Source: Cellvibrio sp. PSBB023 (GTDB taxonomy: Bacteria; Pseudomonadota; Gammaproteobacteria; Pseudomonadales; Cellvibrionaceae). Taken from it: a stretch of 64,000 bases of DNA. Below are positions 36,543 to 45,127 of the stretch, one piece after another. The DNA lies in assembly GCF_002007605.1 (NCBI RefSeq), contig NZ_CP019799.1, positions 4,209,501 to 4,273,500 of the forward strand, given 5' to 3'. A program made the position numbers and the translations under genes. The notes under the pieces are model-generated. The model saw only the letters and a program-made list of their open reading frames with translations. It was not told where the DNA came from and ran no database searches. Each line of letters opens with the position of its first letter. The stretch's first letter is position 1.

Positions 36543-38188
36543 GATTTGCTGTTGATTGCTAATGCTCTGTGAAGCATTTTATGAATATAAATAATCGAGG
36601 TCGGTTCAATTCTTTCTGCTGTTAAATCTTGCGTTCGGTCATGTATCCATTTAGCTGAGCTCGTGCCGTCCACTTTTATGCCTACAACTCCAATTTTATA
36701 TAATATGTAAAATAAATTGTTCTTAAAGTCTCTCAATATTTTTTCTGATGCAGGATACTCAGAATGCATATATTTATTTGCTAGATTAACAAGAATGTCT
36801 TCTTGCGACATGCTTTCGTTTTGAATTTTCATTATTAGAGATTCCATCTCATCCGTTGTAATAGTGGAAACTTTAAAGTTATAATTTTTGTGATAAAGAA
36901 CTTCCATATATTTGTTTAATAACGGGTGTTCAACAGACCATTCATAAGTTAACGATTCTAATCGGTTGGAGGAGTATGTTTTTTCGGCTGACTTTATTAT
37001 CTCTCCGCTTATTTGGGTTTTACCTTGGGCTTCAATTAAACACTCATTTACAAAAATAATTGCATCCCTCGGTCTAAGTAGGGTTCTTTCTAGAATGTAA
37101 TCTGAGGCTGGTGATTTTTCGATGGTTGTAGGGAATATATCGTCAAAGTAAACATCATCTTTGGTGTATTTGTTTTTTAGTAGATGATTTATTCTTAGGT
37201 CTAGCAATTTTTTTAGTTGATCTCTTTTCCATTCTACTTTCAGAAAAAGGCTTTCGTATTTTTCTCTTTGAAATCCTGCGTCTCTTGTTTTTTCTATGAC
37301 TCTATTTAATAAATCTACCCTTAAGGTAAATATAATCTTAACGTTCTCTATTTTTTTGAATTTTTTTATTGTTTCAATTAATGCCTTAATAAGCTTATAT
37401 CGTAGGCTGTCCTCCACCCAGTTTTCATCAAGTTTGTCTATTACTATATATGTCTTCTTTTGTGGGTCTGTAAATATATCTTCAGAAAGAAGTTGAATTA
37501 TTCTTGATAGTTTTTCCAGTTGAATCCCATTTACAACATTCTTTCCGATGTGAATTATCTCGGTTTTTTGTTCGTCGCTTAATTTCAATGCTCCTCCTGC
37601 CTTAATTTCTGTTCCTGGCATTTTTGAGGCAATACTGAAGCTAAGGTCTTTCTCTATTTTGTTCGTGAATTCTTTTATTCTTTCTTCTGTTGTTATCCAA
37701 AACTTGGTTTCCCATTTTTCGAGATAATCCAGTGCTTCTTGTTTCTTTCTGTCGCCAGAAATTATATTTGTAATCGTGGATAGGAAGCTTGATTTTGCTG
37801 CTTGTGAGTCTATTTGATATTTGTTTTTTATCAGCTCTACCGCAAAAGTGTGCTGCCATAATACATTGTAAAATATGTCTAGATTTACGCCTACCTCTTC
37901 AAAAAACTTCAATACCGAAGAGTTGGATATGTGCTTTAATGCGAGTGATTCGGGCTCTATTCGTATGACCCGTTCGCATTTTTCTTCGAGCTCGTCAAGA
38001 AGTGCGCTTTTGCCTGCGCCGGTTCTCCCCAGAACTATCGCTGGCGCAGCTGCAGTATCCTCTAGAACCTCAAGATCCCCATTGTCAACGAAGCAATCAC
38101 TTAGAAATCCTTTATCGTTTTCTGCATCCGCCTCTCCTATATTCATATGTTTTCTGAATACAAAGTCACTTTTGGGTAGGTTAGGCAT
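36536..38188 (-). CDS. P-loop ATPase, probably Sll1717 family (550 aa)
   Basis: Walker A is GRTGAGKS at residues 54-61 and Walker B is YIVIDKLDENW near residue 250. A downstream arginine-containing segment, ERTLLRPRDAIIFVNECL, resembles the sensor region of STAND-like or KAP-like ATPases. The N terminus (DFVFRKHMNIGEADAENDK) fits the Sll1717-type P-loop ATPases, which often sit in defence islands. The gene is markedly AT-rich compared with both flanks and starts with a strong AGGAG. It is the only intact cargo of the islet besides the antitoxin. Function unknown; defence is inference. Confidence 0.7.
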   Translation of the reverse strand: MPNLPKSDFVFRKHMNIGEADAENDKGFLSDCFVDNGDLEVLEDTAAAPAIVLGRTGAGKSALLDELEEKCERVIRIEPESLALKHISNSSVLKFFEEVGVNLDIFYNVLWQHTFAVELIKNKYQIDSQAAKSSFLSTITNIISGDRKKQEALDYLEKWETKFWITTEERIKEFTNKIEKDLSFSIASKMPGTEIKAGGALKLSDEQKTEIIHIGKNVVNGIQLEKLSRIIQLLSEDIFTDPQKKTYIVIDKLDENWVEDSLRYKLIKALIETIKKFKKIENVKIIFTLRVDLLNRVIEKTRDAGFQREKYESLFLKVEWKRDQLKKLLDLRINHLLKNKYTKDDVYFDDIFPTTIEKSPASDYILERTLLRPRDAIIFVNECLIEAQGKTQISGEIIKSAEKTYSSNRLESLTYEWSVEHPLLNKYMEVLYHKNYNFKVSTITTDEMESLIMKIQNESMSQEDILVNLANKYMHSEYPASEKILRDFKNNLFYILYKIGVVGIKVDGTSSAKWIHDRTQDLTAERIEPTSIIYIHKMLHRALAINSKSQ

Positions 38189-38338
38189 TCTTAGCTCCTG
38201 CTTTTGTTGTTTGATAGTTTTTATTGGTGTCTATGTTGCGTTAATCGTGTTCTTAAGTGCTTGGTGGAGTTTTATCCATTAAGGTTGGTGGCGTCAAATT
38301 AATTAACGCTGAGCTTTTTGGCTGTTGGTTTTGATGGC

Positions 38339-38350
38339 GGGGGGGGGGGG
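38339..38350. repeat. Homopolymer run of 12 G beside att copy B
   Basis: Twelve consecutive G directly abut the second tRNA-Met remnant. Such runs are slippage-prone. No frame crosses it, so any effect would be on transcription or recombination, or it is an assembly artefact. The rest of the 38189-38498 gap holds att copy B only. Confidence 0.9.
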
Positions 38351-38447
38351 CAGGCAATAAAAAAGCCAGCGAGGTTTTCACCAGGCTGGCTTTATCAAAT
38401 ATGGTAGCTAGAGGCGGACTTGAACCGCCGACCCCAGCATTATGAGA
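38351..38447 (-). repeat. att copy B: intact 3' half of tRNA-Met(CAU) with terminator
   Basis: Minus strand: anticodon loop CTCATAA, variable loop, T arm GGCGGTTCAAGTCCGCC, acceptor strand TCTAGCT, A and CCA, then the tRNA terminator. The acceptor strand is a full 7 nt here, unlike in copy A. The 5' half of the tRNA is absent, so this is an attachment-site half of the ICE that begins just to the right. The intact tRNA-Met should lie at the far end, on the minus strand, beyond this window. Confidence 0.88.
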
Positions 38448-38498
38448 CATGCGCTCAGCATCTTGAATCTCTTAACTTAACAGTAAGAGGTTTAAAAA

Positions 38499-39341
38499 AT
38501 GCCAGCTAAATCAAAAATTTACGGGGTTATCTGTACCAAAGGTGGTGTCGGGAAAACCACTATATGTGCCAACTTGGGCGCCATTCTAGCGGATATGGGA
38601 CAGCGAGTGCTACTTGTGGACGCTGATCCACAGCAATCCCTATCTCGCGTTTACCCCATCGTAAATCAAGCCAACTTCGGCCTTACTCAGGTCTATCGTG
38701 CTGCGAGCGCTGCCGATTGCATCTCTAGTACAGCCATCCCCAATCTCGATATTGTTCTGAATGATGATCCTCATGGGGAGCACATTACAGCGTTTTTGCG
38801 AGAATCCTACGTGCATTTTCAGCACCTCTACGTTGCATTGCAGGAGCTTGGTTACGACTACATCCTGATTGATACTCAGGGAGCTAAAGGAATTATTCAG
38901 GAGTCTGTGATTTGCGCTGCCGACGTGCTTGTTTCACCCATCAAGCCGCAGGTGCTGGATACCCGCGAATTCATTCACGGCACTATCGAGCTTGTGAACA
39001 AGTTCAAGCCTCGCCCCGGATTCATGAGCGTAACCGGGCGGCCACTTCCCCCAATCCGTGTGCTGTTCAATATGTGGGATCGAACTGGTACCGCAGCGAA
39101 CATTACTGCGGAATTACGCAGCATGTTCGACCAGGCGGTTGATAACCAAGTCACCGTTTTGAATACCACCATCCCACTTCTAAAGCCCTATTCCGAGGCG
39201 AATGGGCGCGGTATTCCCGTACACCGCTACGAGGTAGCACGCTCCGGCCCTACGAAATCGGCTTTTTACACCATGCTCGCCCTCATCGAGGAGCTTGAGC
39301 CGAAATTAATGGGTATTCGCCCCCAGTGGAAAAACAATTAA
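38499..39341 (+). CDS. ParA/Soj-family partition ATPase of the ICE
   Basis: Deviant Walker A KGGVGKTT at residues ~14-21, LVDADPQQS, and the Walker B-like YILIDTQGAKG. In PFGI-1/pKLC102-type ICEs a soj gene is the first gene after the attachment site and stabilises the excised circle. Its place here, 52 bp from att copy B, fits. 280 aa, normal length. Likely start of the replication-partition operon. Confidence 0.93.
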   Translation: MPAKSKIYGVICTKGGVGKTTICANLGAILADMGQRVLLVDADPQQSLSRVYPIVNQANFGLTQVYRAASAADCISSTAIPNLDIVLNDDPHGEHITAFLRESYVHFQHLYVALQELGYDYILIDTQGAKGIIQESVICAADVLVSPIKPQVLDTREFIHGTIELVNKFKPRPGFMSVTGRPLPPIRVLFNMWDRTGTAANITAELRSMFDQAVDNQVTVLNTTIPLLKPYSEANGRGIPVHRYEVARSGPTKSAFYTMLALIEELEPKLMGIRPQWKNN

Positions 39342-39351
39342 GGAGTTGGCC

Positions 39352-39603
39352 ATGGACAAGCATGTCATTCAAACCCGTGAAGAACAGCTGGATTGGGTAG
39401 AGAACTTACAGCCAACACACATCAATACCAATCAGCATGAGATCGAAGTTACAGGCAACAGAGTTGCTTCCGACCGTTTTGAGTCCAGAAGCGTTTTTGG
39501 GAAAACCCTTGTTGTTAGTAAAACCGGTTCTGGCAAGACTCGCGTGGGGCATTTTTTGAACGCTGTAGTTTGCGATGGCAGAGAGGTGAGCAATGAGCAG
39601 TAA
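39352..39603 (+). CDS. Small ICE protein with a lone P-loop-like motif (83 aa)
   Basis: ATG 39352 has AAGGAG upstream; an upstream TTG would add two residues. The sequence contains KTGSGKT near residue 60, which resembles a Walker A motif, but the protein is too short for an ATPase fold and has no Walker B. It ends 11 bp inside the parB gene, so translation is probably coupled. No family recognised. In related ICEs a replicative DnaB helicase gene often lies between parA and parB; it is absent here. Confidence 0.6.
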   Translation: MDKHVIQTREEQLDWVENLQPTHINTNQHEIEVTGNRVASDRFESRSVFGKTLVVSKTGSGKTRVGHFLNAVVCDGREVSNEQ

Positions 39604-41287
39604 AAATAGCCCCCCCGTCAGCAGCCTTCTGAATCGCCCTCACCTGCAAGGTAATGTCAGCGATGTTGTCCCGTCTGATCCGGTGATCCCTACGCGCATC
39701 GTTGTCACGCTCAATCAAATCGTTGCGTATACGGACAACCCGCGTCAGACCAGAAACCCCATGTACGATGAGATTAAAGATTCGATTCGTAATCGCGGAC
39801 TCGATCACGCCCCTAATGTCACTCGCAAAAACCCAACCGACCCTTACATGATTAAGGACGGTGGTAATACACGCTTGCAGATACTGCGAGAGTTATTTGT
39901 GGAAACTGGTGACGAGAAATTTTATCGCCTTGATGTGATGTTTCATCCGTGGAAAAACCAGCTTGATATGCTGATTGGTCATGCGGTGGAAAACGAAATG
40001 CGCGGCAATATGATTTTTATTGAACGCGCATTGCATGCCAAAAAAATTAAACACGAAATGGAAGCGGTAGATGGAAAAACCCTTTCGATTCGTGAATTGG
40101 CGAAAAGAATAAGCACAGAGGGTTGGTCTATTGATCAGACCAGCTTAAATCATTTGCTATATGCAGAAGAAAACCTTTTGCCGGTAATCCCAGAGGCGCT
40201 TTGGTCTGGGATAGGTATAGATCGTGTGAAAAAAATCAGGAAGCTGCTGGATGTATGCCGCACCTATTGGGAGGCGGTAAGCACACCTGACGAAGGTGTG
40301 TTTGATGAAATCTGGAAGCCAGTATTTTCAACATTAGATGGCGATGGCTTTGATGTATTTAAGGTTGAGTATGAGTTGTGCGGCGCAATGGCGCAGCGGC
40401 TCGACGGCCCTATTATGTCGGTTACAGCGCAAATTCAGGGGCTGCTGGAGGGTATGAAAGGATTGGAGCTGATGCGACCAAAGCATTTTGTTCCTGAGCC
40501 GAAAGTCCCGCTCGCACCCAAACCATCTACGGCAACAAAAAAACAGGAATCTGCGAATACCATTGGTAGCAATCAGGCACCAGAGCAGGTAGCAACTCAA
40601 CCTACAACACACGCTGCAGAAAATTTCACTCCAACACCACCCACAACATTTCTCAATACCGGTGGCCAGCCCTGGGATGTAACCACTCAGGGCGAACAGG
40701 GAGGCTTCCTCTCACCTGAACTTTCATCAAGCAACTCATTCGAGGATGACTACCGAATTCCTATCAGTGAAATATCGGGTGGTTCTCCGGTGTTGTATCG
40801 CGGCCATCCCGGGCATACAACCTTTGGCCTACAAGAGCGTGCGTTTGAAATTGCTCAGCAATATGCCAACCGTTTTGGATTGATCGAGAGCGTGGTGTGC
40901 ACACTCGACAATCGTGATGCACATATGGGGTTTGTGTTGAGAGGTGGTGACGATTTTTATCGGCTCTCCGAGCTGCAGCGCATCCATTGGTGCGCACTTA
41001 ACAATATCGCATTGATTCGCTATCCGGATTCACCGGCACGATTGATGGATCTTATGGGGAATCATAATCCCGAGGATGCATTGGGCATGATGGCGTCAGC
41101 CAATTTTGCCCGGTTCATTATGTTTGGCGAGGCATGTCGTGGCGATCAATTCATGTCTGATGCATGGGAAGAACTGGCAGAGTTAGAAGCTATTGCGGCC
41201 ATCATGATTACCCGCACGATTGAGGAATCAGCTCGTGTTGATGAAGTGCCAGACCATTCATTTGATGAAAATTCAGGGGGTGTGTAA
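39593..41287 (+). CDS. ParB-family protein, ICE type (564 aa)
   Basis: The N-terminal ParB/Srx domain reads YTDNPRQTRNPMYDEIKDSIRNRGLDHAP with NGG-like KDGGNTRLQILREL, followed by a helical DNA-binding region around LSIRELAKRI. The middle (residues ~300-370) is a Pro-, Thr- and Gln-rich linker, and the C-terminal 170 residues match the conserved ICE ParB tail. It is much longer than chromosomal ParB. Partner of the upstream ParA; parS sites are not identified. Confidence 0.88.
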   Translation: MSSKNSPPVSSLLNRPHLQGNVSDVVPSDPVIPTRIVVTLNQIVAYTDNPRQTRNPMYDEIKDSIRNRGLDHAPNVTRKNPTDPYMIKDGGNTRLQILRELFVETGDEKFYRLDVMFHPWKNQLDMLIGHAVENEMRGNMIFIERALHAKKIKHEMEAVDGKTLSIRELAKRISTEGWSIDQTSLNHLLYAEENLLPVIPEALWSGIGIDRVKKIRKLLDVCRTYWEAVSTPDEGVFDEIWKPVFSTLDGDGFDVFKVEYELCGAMAQRLDGPIMSVTAQIQGLLEGMKGLELMRPKHFVPEPKVPLAPKPSTATKKQESANTIGSNQAPEQVATQPTTHAAENFTPTPPTTFLNTGGQPWDVTTQGEQGGFLSPELSSSNSFEDDYRIPISEISGGSPVLYRGHPGHTTFGLQERAFEIAQQYANRFGLIESVVCTLDNRDAHMGFVLRGGDDFYRLSELQRIHWCALNNIALIRYPDSPARLMDLMGNHNPEDALGMMASANFARFIMFGEACRGDQFMSDAWEELAELEAIAAIMITRTIEESARVDEVPDHSFDENSGGV

Positions 41288-41835
41288 TGAGTGCGAATTA
41301 CCACCTGATGATTATCAACCAGCAAATTTTGCTTGCCGCAGCTGATGCCTTGCGTAGCCAAGATGCACACCTGTTGTCGCAACTTGGTTTGTCATCCATT
41401 GATGAAGCCACTGCAGAGCAACTGCGTAAAGTGAGTGTGGATAGACTGGCTTGTCTCAATACCTTTCGCGGCACATTGCTCGATGTGAGATTGAATACCC
41501 AAACGCTGCGCATGTTCTTGGGTTTTGCTCAGGATAAAGTCAGTGAGGACGACCAGATCAATGCCGCCATTCGCGCGGGAATGCGTCAACCCATGCTGGA
41601 GGAACTTAAAGGCATTAGTCGCCGGGAGTTTGCTTCACGGCGTCAGCATATGGGGCTACCAGAGCACACGCGCGGTCGTATTGAGGTGCTGAGCGAGGAA
41701 GATGAGCTGAGTGTGTTGCGAGCATGGAAGCAGTTGGAATCGGTCGAGGATGTGCTTGATCGCTACTTGGAGTTGCATCGCCAGACCGGAATTGGCCTTG
41801 ACCAAGCATATACCACCATTAAGTCTTTGGCGTGA
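41287..41835 (+). CDS. DUF2857 ICE protein (182 aa)
   Basis: The segment FGLGFAQ-type core is here FLGFAQDKVSEDDQINAAIRAGMRQPMLEEL, followed by GISRREFASRRQHMGLPEHTRGRIEVLSEED, which matches DUF2857, a constant member between parB and the STY4528-type gene in PFGI-1/SPI-7 ICEs. It resembles a regulator with an HTH-like C terminus, but its function is unknown. Its start overlaps the parB stop by one base. Confidence 0.8.
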   Translation: MSANYHLMIINQQILLAAADALRSQDAHLLSQLGLSSIDEATAEQLRKVSVDRLACLNTFRGTLLDVRLNTQTLRMFLGFAQDKVSEDDQINAAIRAGMRQPMLEELKGISRREFASRRQHMGLPEHTRGRIEVLSEEDELSVLRAWKQLESVEDVLDRYLELHRQTGIGLDQAYTTIKSLA

Positions 41836-43145
41836 TGCGCATGGAAACGAAATCCAAAACAAGTCTACCGATGGATGCGATACAGCGTCAGATTAATCGA
41901 GCAGAGCGCGACCTCGTTGAGCAGCGCACTCAGCTAGATGACGATGATGGCATGGCGGTGCTGTTTACCGGCAACCACCATGATGCGTTCCCCAGGCATC
42001 TGGTTGTTAATAGCCAGTTATCTCCTGTCGAAAAAACCACATGGCAGGTGATTCGATTGGCGATCAGCGATCCCAGTCGTCCTGGGGCAACACCGCGCCG
42101 CAATGATATTGCGGCCATGGTGAATTGTTCCCCACCGACTGTGACAACCAGCAAGACGATGTTGAGGATTCGCGGTTGGCTTACCTACTGTCGATCTGTG
42201 CGCAGGAGTGGCCGGTTTGTTGGTGATATCTATTTGCTCAACGACGAACCCATGTCACTACAAAGCACCTTGGAGATCGACCATTCGTTTGTCGATTTTC
42301 TTGAGGATCAGTCACAAAGTAAAAATCAGAAAATTAAAATAGCGGCATCAGAGGTGCTTCAAGAAATACGAAACATTTCAAGCAGTGAATTACCGAGCGA
42401 GCTTGATCGTGTTGGTGCGCGTGTTGGTCGCGCAATGAAAGACCTCTATTACAACCAGAGCAAAAATTTTGCTCCGGTGGATGAGGCTGAAAAAAGTGAT
42501 ACTGATGCCAATCACGGCGAATCAAGCACTTACAGCGACCAAAGCAAAAAATTTGCTACGGATGAAAACGGTGAAAATTTAAACCAGAGTAAAAAATTTG
42601 CTCCGGCTGGGAAAGAAATTTTTTTCTCTCAAGGTAGTAGTAGTAGTTTTATTAATAATAAATATATATCTACTGCGCGCGTGCACACGCAAGGCGGCCA
42701 GTCAATCAACACTGCCGATGCGGAGAGCATGGCGAATTATTTGGAAATCGAGCGCCGTGGTCGCTGGGGTGATTATGACCATGAGCGCGAAGAGGCTTGG
42801 GTACGGAAGTTTTTACCTTGGTTTGCTCACGAACCTTTCAAACCCTACGTGATGTGGTTGTTTGCAGGCCGTGCGAATCTCATGCCGGTGATCTGGCAAA
42901 AAATTAAACCTCTTCCCAAACACAGTCAGGAGCTGGTGATTTACCAGCTGCTTGGACATGTTGCGGCGTGGAAACACGGTTGGCGTGAGCCGATACGTGA
43001 TTCGGTTGGGTATCTGCACAAGCTGGTTTTGTTGCAGTCCTCGAATCAGTTGTACCCCGATGAGTGGGCGTTAGCGTTGAAGCGGTGTCGGGATGACGGT
43101 GATACGTTGAATTTTATTGATAGTCCGGATTTGAAAAGAGTGTAG
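41835..43145 (+). CDS. STY4528-family ICE replication protein (436 aa)
   Basis: N-terminal winged-helix region (EKTTWQVIRLAISDPSRPGATPRRNDIAAMV, then NCSPPTVTTSKTMLRIRGWLTYCRSVRR) and a C-terminal domain typical of STY4528, described as a pathogenicity-island replication protein. Between them are three repeats of the pattern (N/D)QSK(K/N)FA. At DNA level these repeats are 25-bp iteron-like units. ATG 41835 overlaps the previous stop (TGATG). The last codons overlap one of the paired palindromes at 43141. Confidence 0.8.
   Translation: MRMETKSKTSLPMDAIQRQINRAERDLVEQRTQLDDDDGMAVLFTGNHHDAFPRHLVVNSQLSPVEKTTWQVIRLAISDPSRPGATPRRNDIAAMVNCSPPTVTTSKTMLRIRGWLTYCRSVRRSGRFVGDIYLLNDEPMSLQSTLEIDHSFVDFLEDQSQSKNQKIKIAASEVLQEIRNISSSELPSELDRVGARVGRAMKDLYYNQSKNFAPVDEAEKSDTDANHGESSTYSDQSKKFATDENGENLNQSKKFAPAGKEIFFSQGSSSSFINNKYISTARVHTQGGQSINTADAESMANYLEIERRGRWGDYDHEREEAWVRKFLPWFAHEPFKPYVMWLFAGRANLMPVIWQKIKPLPKHSQELVIYQLLGHVAAWKHGWREPIRDSVGYLHKLVLLQSSNQLYPDEWALALKRCRDDGDTLNFIDSPDLKRV
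42453..42672. other. Candidate replication origin inside the STY4528-type gene
   Basis: Three 25-bp direct repeats lie at 42453-42477, 42537-42561 and 42582-42606. Each has an internal dyad (GAGCAAAAATTTTGCTC in the first). They are followed by a 27-bp tract of nearly pure A and T at 42646-42672. Iterons with internal symmetry next to an AT-rich stretch, inside the initiator gene, is the layout of the lambda O/ori region. The repeats are in frame, so they could instead reflect a repeated peptide. Confidence 0.5.
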
Positions 43146-43217
43146 GAGGCTCCTACAGCAAGAGCCATGTTTAAAAGTAACTTGGATCATTTTGTACCCT
43201 TGTAGGAGGCTCCTACA
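43141..43217. repeat. Two identical palindromes 60 bp apart (TGTAGGAGGCTCCTACA)
   Basis: The 17-bp sequence, with TGTAGGA and TCCTACA arms, occurs at 43141-43157 and 43201-43217. The first copy contains the stop codon of the replication gene. The rest of the 43146-43495 gap has a further inverted pair (CAGAAGC and GCTTCTG) but no gene. The pair could be operators for the next operon or a REP-like element. Confidence 0.65.
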
Positions 43218-43495
43218 GAGAATTCACTTCCGTCAGAAGCGCACCACCTGCAACGGCAAGGCTTCTGAGGGGCTGATCGACCCTGTCAATAATCCCAGTC
43301 AGTACCAAACCCTGACAGCAATGTAAGGTTGGGTGGACTAGCTCCCCATTCATAACATGGTTGGGAGGGCTTTGAGAGTTCTGGCAGGCGGTGCAGGGAT
43401 TGCTGGGTTGGGTGTTCGCGTGGCGATGCCCTGATTATTTTGGGAGTTTTGGATGAATAGGAATCCACTCCACGTTTATTTAACCAGAGGTTGAT

Positions 43496-44380
43496 ATGGA
43501 AAAAACTGAGCAAGACACAGTGACGATTGAGCAGCAAGGACAGGTTCAGGCTGTGACAACCAGTGCGACTGATGCACCAAAACCTGCGCGTGTGAGTCGG
43601 GCGGCATTAACTGCGCACATGTCGAGACCGCATTGGAATCAGGATGGCCTCAGTGATCCCGCTGCTGGTCGAGTTCCCCCGCTTCCATCGCAAATGAAGA
43701 TGGGAGCCAAGATGGAGCTGCATAGTCATTTGGCAATTAATTTATTTCGCGGACGCCGTGGTGATCCAGATGCTAAGCGCAGACCGATTTATGGGCTGGC
43801 TCGATTTGCGCGTCAGATTGCAATGGTGTGGTCTGCTGCTGAAAAGGATGATCCATACGCAGACCAGTGCATTCTCGATGTGGAGGCAAAGTATCACGAG
43901 GCATTATCGATTTTTACTGAGCGCGAAAAGAACCTTAGTGACATCATCGAAGGCTTGGATGGTTTGGATATCGATATTCAAACCAGTGTGAAGCCAGCGG
44001 GTATTGATCTGCAGTTTTTTTGCCCGTGGGCTTACAAAGCAACCGTGTTGTTATTGCAGTTTGATCGTATGGTCAGACTGGGACTTACTGCAAGACATTT
44101 AGGTTTGATGGGCGATCAGGATTGGGATGCTGTTATTTCCGATAGTGCGCGTGTGTTGAGAAACATTTTTGCATTGCCTAGTCGATGGATTAGTACCGGT
44201 GTTACTCGGGATGATTGCCGCAAGAAAACCAAAGTGGCAAAACGTGCGTTAGGCATGTACGCAGAACGGAAGGAAGGCAGGCTCGTTTTATTGGATAAAG
44301 TGTTATCGGGTGAAGTAAGAGCAAAAATATCTCCCGTGAGTAAAGAGCTTGAGAAATACTTGGCGCAGGCTGCCAATTGA
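43496..44380 (+). CDS. PFL_4669/TIGR03761-family ICE protein (294 aa)
   Basis: The conserved core is here: HLAINLFRGRRGDPDAKRRPIYGLARFARQIAMVWSAAEKDDPYAD, then a helical region with LLLQFDRMVRLGLTARHLGLM and a basic C terminus. This family is restricted to PFGI-1-class ICEs, and its role is unknown. The gene follows a 350-bp gap with paired palindromes, so it probably starts a new transcript. Its stop overlaps the next start (TTGA). Confidence 0.85.
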   Translation: MEKTEQDTVTIEQQGQVQAVTTSATDAPKPARVSRAALTAHMSRPHWNQDGLSDPAAGRVPPLPSQMKMGAKMELHSHLAINLFRGRRGDPDAKRRPIYGLARFARQIAMVWSAAEKDDPYADQCILDVEAKYHEALSIFTEREKNLSDIIEGLDGLDIDIQTSVKPAGIDLQFFCPWAYKATVLLLQFDRMVRLGLTARHLGLMGDQDWDAVISDSARVLRNIFALPSRWISTGVTRDDCRKKTKVAKRALGMYAERKEGRLVLLDKVLSGEVRAKISPVSKELEKYLAQAAN

Positions 44381-45117
44381 GTGCAGCGACAAAACCCAAA
44401 ACCAACATGAATAGCTTAATTATGAATCCAGAATTTTCGCGGAAAATGGTAATTCAACCGGCGGCGCAATTTTGCGAAGCCAATATCATGGACCGTTCTT
44501 TAAAAGGCCTTTTAATGGATAAGGGGAGCCGAGGCTTGGTTGAGAAGCTTCACGGAATTCTGCAAAAAATTGAAGCAGTTCAAAGTGCAATGGAATCGCT
44601 GGTTGAACAGCAGCGATTAAGCGCCGATGCCGCAGGTTGTGACTGTGCATTGTTGTACTTGGCTCTCAACCTAAAAACCGGCCGTGATCGGGTGGAAGCT
44701 GAAAAGATCAAGTCGATGGGATTGGCAGAAATTCTGCTGAATCACACTCGCAGTGCGGCTGCGCTGGAGTGGCGTAGTGGCAAGGTGTTTTCTCAGGCGT
44801 ATCAAATGACGCACTTAACGCGCATTCATCCTTTCAGTGCAGGGCATGAGCACCATCAGATGATGTTGGAGTATGTGAAAAAGATCGCGCCCGATTATTA
44901 CCCTGTGTTAGCGGGTTACGATGGAATACGGCTTTCTCTCAATGCAGCGTTTAAGACGTTGAGAAAGGTGTTGGTTGAATTACATGAACTGCATAGGGAA
45001 ACGTTTTATGGTGAGTCTATCGAGCGGGAAGCTGATGCCATGGGCAAACGAATCTTCAAGACATTGCCGGATAGTGAATACGTTGCTTACATCCTGAATC
45101 AGTTGTACGGGACTTAA
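44377..45117 (+). CDS. AcaB/DUF1845-like ICE protein (246 aa)
   Basis: Helical protein with LKTGRDRVEAEKIKSMGLAEILLNHTRSAAALEWRSGKVFS and HPFSAGHEHHQMMLEYV, resembling the DUF1845/AcaB family carried by ICEs of this class; some members are transcription regulators. The start is probably TTG 44377, overlapping the previous stop as TTGA. ATG 44407 is an alternative but has no clear ribosome site. Confidence 0.7.
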   Translation: MSAATKPKTNMNSLIMNPEFSRKMVIQPAAQFCEANIMDRSLKGLLMDKGSRGLVEKLHGILQKIEAVQSAMESLVEQQRLSADAAGCDCALLYLALNLKTGRDRVEAEKIKSMGLAEILLNHTRSAAALEWRSGKVFSQAYQMTHLTRIHPFSAGHEHHQMMLEYVKKIAPDYYPVLAGYDGIRLSLNAAFKTLRKVLVELHELHRETFYGESIEREADAMGKRIFKTLPDSEYVAYILNQLYGT

Positions 45118-45127
45118 GGAGTATTCA

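Noticed and set aside
39352..39603. ATPase call based on KTGSGKT
   Set aside because: The protein is only 83 residues with no Walker B or fold context, so the motif may be chance.
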